A stretch of 64,000 bases of DNA. Origin: Luteolibacter arcticus. GTDB lineage: Bacteria; Verrucomicrobiota; Verrucomicrobiia; Verrucomicrobiales; Akkermansiaceae. The notes below the pieces were generated by a model, which saw nothing but the letters and a program-made list of their open reading frames with translations, was not told where the DNA came from and searched no databases. The position numbers and the translations under genes are program-made. Every line of letters begins with the position of its first letter. Within the stretch, counting starts at the first letter, position 1. The DNA lies in assembly GCF_025950235.1 (NCBI RefSeq), contig NZ_JAPDDT010000003.1, forward strand, positions 248,001 through 312,000, in the 5' to 3' direction. Shown one piece after another: positions 61,712 through 64,000 of the stretch.

Positions 61712-61808
61712 TCGGAAGCCGCGCGCGAATGCCGGCAGGGATTGGAAAAGCGGTTTGTTCGATGGCTTGATCAGAGGACCACAACAAGGACATCCTCAGA
61801 CGAACGCT

Positions 61809-62204
61809 TTGCCGCACAACCCCTACGAACAGGATTTCAGAATCGCGCTCGATGCCATCTCCCCGGGGCTTTCGGGAGATCTTTCGCGTGCCTCCCTATT
61901 GGAAGAAGAGCAAGTCCGGGAGCTCATTTCGCTTCTGCTGGAACGAGCCTGCCAGTGCCAAAACATGGGCAACATCCTCCTTGGCCGGTCGACCTTGAAG
62001 GAGATCCCGGAGAGCGTCCGGCTGACCAACCTTGAGGAAACGGCGAATCGTGTGCTCGATTTGGAGGACGAGTGGGAGTTCCGGCAGCTCCTTTGGGTCT
62101 ACGATGAACTCGGCCGGGGCGAGGCATTCGACCGTTTGATTTTGAGAGGCTTGGCGAGCCCGGATCCTGAATTGAGGTCTGCTGCCCGTGATTGGGCGAC
62201 TTGA
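61809..62204 (+). CDS. Small hypothetical helical protein (HEAT-like tail)
   Basis: 131 residues from a TTG at 61809 (LPHNPYEQDFRIALDAISPG); no ATG lies close, so the start is uncertain. Helical, with LLEEEQVRELISLLLERACQ, NILLGRSTLKEIPESVRLTN and EFRQLLWVYDELGRGEAFDR. Looks like a small cytosolic helical-repeat protein conserved in the phylum; function unknown. Confidence 0.6.
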   Translation: MPHNPYEQDFRIALDAISPGLSGDLSRASLLEEEQVRELISLLLERACQCQNMGNILLGRSTLKEIPESVRLTNLEETANRVLDLEDEWEFRQLLWVYDELGRGEAFDRLILRGLASPDPELRSAARDWAT

Positions 62205-62277
62205 CCTCCCAAGCGGAATGAATTCCGCGCTCCCAGTGAACCATTGCCAGCCCGCCCTCGATCCCTACAATGCGCCC

Positions 62278-62955
62278 ATGCGCCACGTCCTGCTCGCCCT
62301 TTTCGCGCTGATCTCCTTCGCTTCCTTCGCCTCTGCCGAACACGTCATCGTGACCGGCGGGCCGGCGCTGCGGAATTGGGAAAACCTTCGCGTGCCTCAG
62401 GACCAGCATGACCGCTGGTGGGCAAATTTCGTCCGCGCCTCGACCCTGCGCATGGTCGAGATTCGCAAGGCTTACGGCGAGGGGGCGTCGATCATCTGGA
62501 TGGTCTATCGCCCCGGCTATCAGGATCGCGGCCGCGAGGATCGCCAGCCCTACACCACCTGGATCGGCGACCTGGCCCGCAAGCGCAATGTCTCGCTGGT
62601 CTGGATCGACAGCGGCCCGAGCCTGATCTCCTCGCTCAATAGCCGCCCGCGTGGCTCGGTGCAGACCTTCGACTACTTCGGTCACTCGAACCGCCACTGC
62701 TTCATGCTCGACTACAGCGGCCACATCATGGCCGCCTGCACCGCTTGGCTCCACGAGCGCGACCTCGGCAAGATCCGCGGCGGCATCTTCGCCAAGGACG
62801 CCTACTGCAAGAGCTGGGGCTGCCACACCGCCGAAAGCATGAGCAAGGTCTGGAAGAGCAACGTCGGCACCAAGCTGGAGGGAGCCATGGGCAAGACCGA
62901 CTACACCGTGGTCGGCAAGGGCCAGCTCCCCATCGGCGAAGGCTGGGTGCGTTGA
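62278..62955 (+). CDS. Secreted protein with His/Cys arrangement like a caspase-type peptidase
   Basis: 225 residues from ATG 62278, signal peptide MRHVLLALFALISFASFASA. Body motifs: GGPALRNWENLRVPQDQHDR, ASIIWMVYRPGYQDRG, TFDYFGHSNRHCFMLDYSGH and then KSWGCHTAESMSKVW. The GHSN then WGCHT pair recalls the His...Cys dyad of caspase/gingipain-like folds (GHG ... GC). This is a pattern-based guess and the family is not recognised. A hairpin follows the stop. Confidence 0.65.
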   Translation: MRHVLLALFALISFASFASAEHVIVTGGPALRNWENLRVPQDQHDRWWANFVRASTLRMVEIRKAYGEGASIIWMVYRPGYQDRGREDRQPYTTWIGDLARKRNVSLVWIDSGPSLISSLNSRPRGSVQTFDYFGHSNRHCFMLDYSGHIMAACTAWLHERDLGKIRGGIFAKDAYCKSWGCHTAESMSKVWKSNVGTKLEGAMGKTDYTVVGKGQLPIGEGWVR

Positions 62956-62959
62956 GAAG

Positions 62960-62987
62960 TTCCAAGTGCCAATCAGCGCACTTGGAA
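62960..62987 (+). terminator. Hairpin after the secreted protein gene
   Basis: TTCCAAGTGC pairs with GCACTTGGAA around an eight-base loop, five bases after the stop. It has no clear T run, so it may be a weak terminator or a stabilising hairpin. CCCAATC/CCCAATTTCC-type short repeats follow (63011-63042), of unknown meaning. Confidence 0.35.
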
Positions 62988-63052
62988 ATCCTTCTCTATC
63001 CCTCTGAAACCCAATCGCCCAATTTCCAATCACCCAATTTCCGGTTCCACCC

Positions 63053-64000
63053 ATGCTCCTCGCCGAACTCCAGCGCCTCCACTCCCTGCCCTTCTTCGAT
63101 CTCCTCACGCAGGCCCGCGCCGTGCATCAGGCGAATTGGCCCGAGAATGACGTGCAGCTCTGCACGCTGCTTTCCATCAAGACCGGCGGCTGCTCGGAAG
63201 ACTGCTCCTACTGCGCCCAGTCGGCCCGCTACAATTCGGGCGTCGAGATCGAGCGCCTGATGAGCAAGGACGCCATCATGGAGCGCGCCAAGGTCGCCCG
63301 CGACACCGGCTCGACCCGCTTTTGCATGGGCGCCGCCTGGCGCGGCGTGCGCGGCGGCACCCAACGCTTCGAGCAAGTCCTAGACATCGTCCGCGACGTT
63401 TCCACGCTCGGCATGGAAGTCTGCGTGACCCTCGGCGAACTCGGGCCTGAAGAAGCGAAGGCACTCAAGGAAGCCGGCGTCACCGCCTACAATCACAACC
63501 TCGACACCTCGCGCGAGCACTACCCGAACATCGTCACCACCCATACCTACGACGACCGCCTCCGGACGATCCGCAATGCGCAGGACGCCGGCATGTCGGT
63601 CTGCTGCGGCGGCATCCTCGGCCTCGGCGAGTCCGTGGAGGATCGACTCAAGATGCTGGAAGTGATTTCCGAGTTCAATCCGCAGCCGGAGAGCGTGCCG
63701 ATCAATTCGCTGATGCCGATGCCCGGCACCCCGCTGGCCGAAAGCCAGTCGATCGATGGCTTCGACGTCGTCCGCATGATCGCCGTCACCCGCATCGCGG
63801 TGCCGAAGGCCAAGGTGCGCCTGTCCGCCGGCCGCACCCGGATGTCGGACGAGACCCAGGCCCTTTGCTACTTCGCCGGGGCAAATTCGATCTTCTACGG
63901 GGACAAGCTCCTGACCGCGAAGAATCCGGCCGTGGAAGCCGACCGCAAGCTGCTGGCCAAGCTCGGCCTCGGAACGCTGGCACCGAATCCGGCCTTGGCA
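63053..64000 (+). CDS. bioB: Biotin synthase, C-terminus cut by window edge
   Basis: 316 codons visible from ATG 63053, running off the window. Radical SAM enzyme that inserts sulfur into dethiobiotin. The CxxxCxxC cluster motif is at Cys47, 51, 54 in GGCSEDCSYCAQSARYNSG. Other family parts: RFCMGAAWRGVRGGTQRF, VCVTLGELGPEEAKALKEAG, AYNHNLDTSREHYPNIV, CCGGILGLGESVEDRLKM and VRLSAGRTRMSDE (auxiliary cluster Arg region). No other bio gene is in the window. Confidence 0.97.
   Translation, partial: MLLAELQRLHSLPFFDLLTQARAVHQANWPENDVQLCTLLSIKTGGCSEDCSYCAQSARYNSGVEIERLMSKDAIMERAKVARDTGSTRFCMGAAWRGVRGGTQRFEQVLDIVRDVSTLGMEVCVTLGELGPEEAKALKEAGVTAYNHNLDTSREHYPNIVTTHTYDDRLRTIRNAQDAGMSVCCGGILGLGESVEDRLKMLEVISEFNPQPESVPINSLMPMPGTPLAESQSIDGFDVVRMIAVTRIAVPKAKVRLSAGRTRMSDETQALCYFAGANSIFYGDKLLTAKNPAVEADRKLLAKLGLGTLAPNPALA

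Overview
The window looks like a chromosomal segment of a Verrucomicrobiota bacterium, most likely of the Luteolibacter/Haloferula type. This is inferred from protein character, not from a marker-gene tree. The DNA is GC rich. Supporting traits are LPS genes (lpxB, kdsA, lptB and an LptC/LptA-like protein), an ECF sigma factor overlapping a Ser/Thr kinase, long secreted LamG and anchor-type proteins, and a sugar dehydrogenase domain fused to heme c sites. Both ends cut through genes: a hypothetical protein on the left and bioB on the right.

Layout. 1-8 kb holds two coupled membrane-anchored proteins, an approx. 1,790-residue secreted repeat protein and a small cytosolic protein. 8-12 kb (minus strand) holds TerC, SufE, three overlapping tiny lipoprotein genes and two coiled-coil membrane proteins. 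12-19 kb holds an MsbA-like ABC exporter coupled to a TlpA-like thioredoxin, a GYF-domain membrane protein and the sigma/kinase pair. 19-25.5 kb holds two secreted LamG proteins, the second being the sugar dehydrogenase/diheme protein. 25.5-32.5 kb holds tRNA-Arg(ACG), a Wzz-like protein, nadA, a bactofilin, a TPR protein, lpxB, a His-rich lipoprotein, a RibD-like reductase and a glutaredoxin. 32.8-37.7 kb is a minus-strand envelope operon (DUF1844, kdsA, lptC/A-like, lptB, serine hydrolase). 37.8-44.5 kb is a complete four-gene Wadjet (JetABCD) anti-plasmid system with overlapping or closely packed genes. 44.5-50.2 kb holds an EF-hand protein, an M16 peptidase and an SLC13-type permease. 50.4-52.7 kb is a scar region with a broken tyrosine recombinase, an orphan secreted gene of lower GC and gene-free DNA. 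52.7-57.8 kb holds a LamG-like protein, a cytochrome P450, an AraC regulator, a Dabb protein and a SRPBCC/GyrI-like protein. 58.2-64 kb holds a HAD phosphatase, hisF, a PatB-like lyase, three small or secreted proteins and bioB.

Gene co-operation. The kdsA-lptC/A-lptB cluster makes and exports Kdo-containing LPS and is complemented by lpxB at 29.3 kb. JetA, B and C would form a MukBEF-like SMC complex, with JetD as the Toprim nuclease that cuts extruded circular DNA. The ECF factor is probably controlled by its overlapping kinase.

The most distinctive non-coding content is a set of intergenic palindromic repeats. At least four families occur here, built as short inverted ends around paired hairpins or CGC-rich short repeats. 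One forms arrays with an exact 103-bp period, in opposite orientation at two loci. Another supplies the stop codon of a gene.
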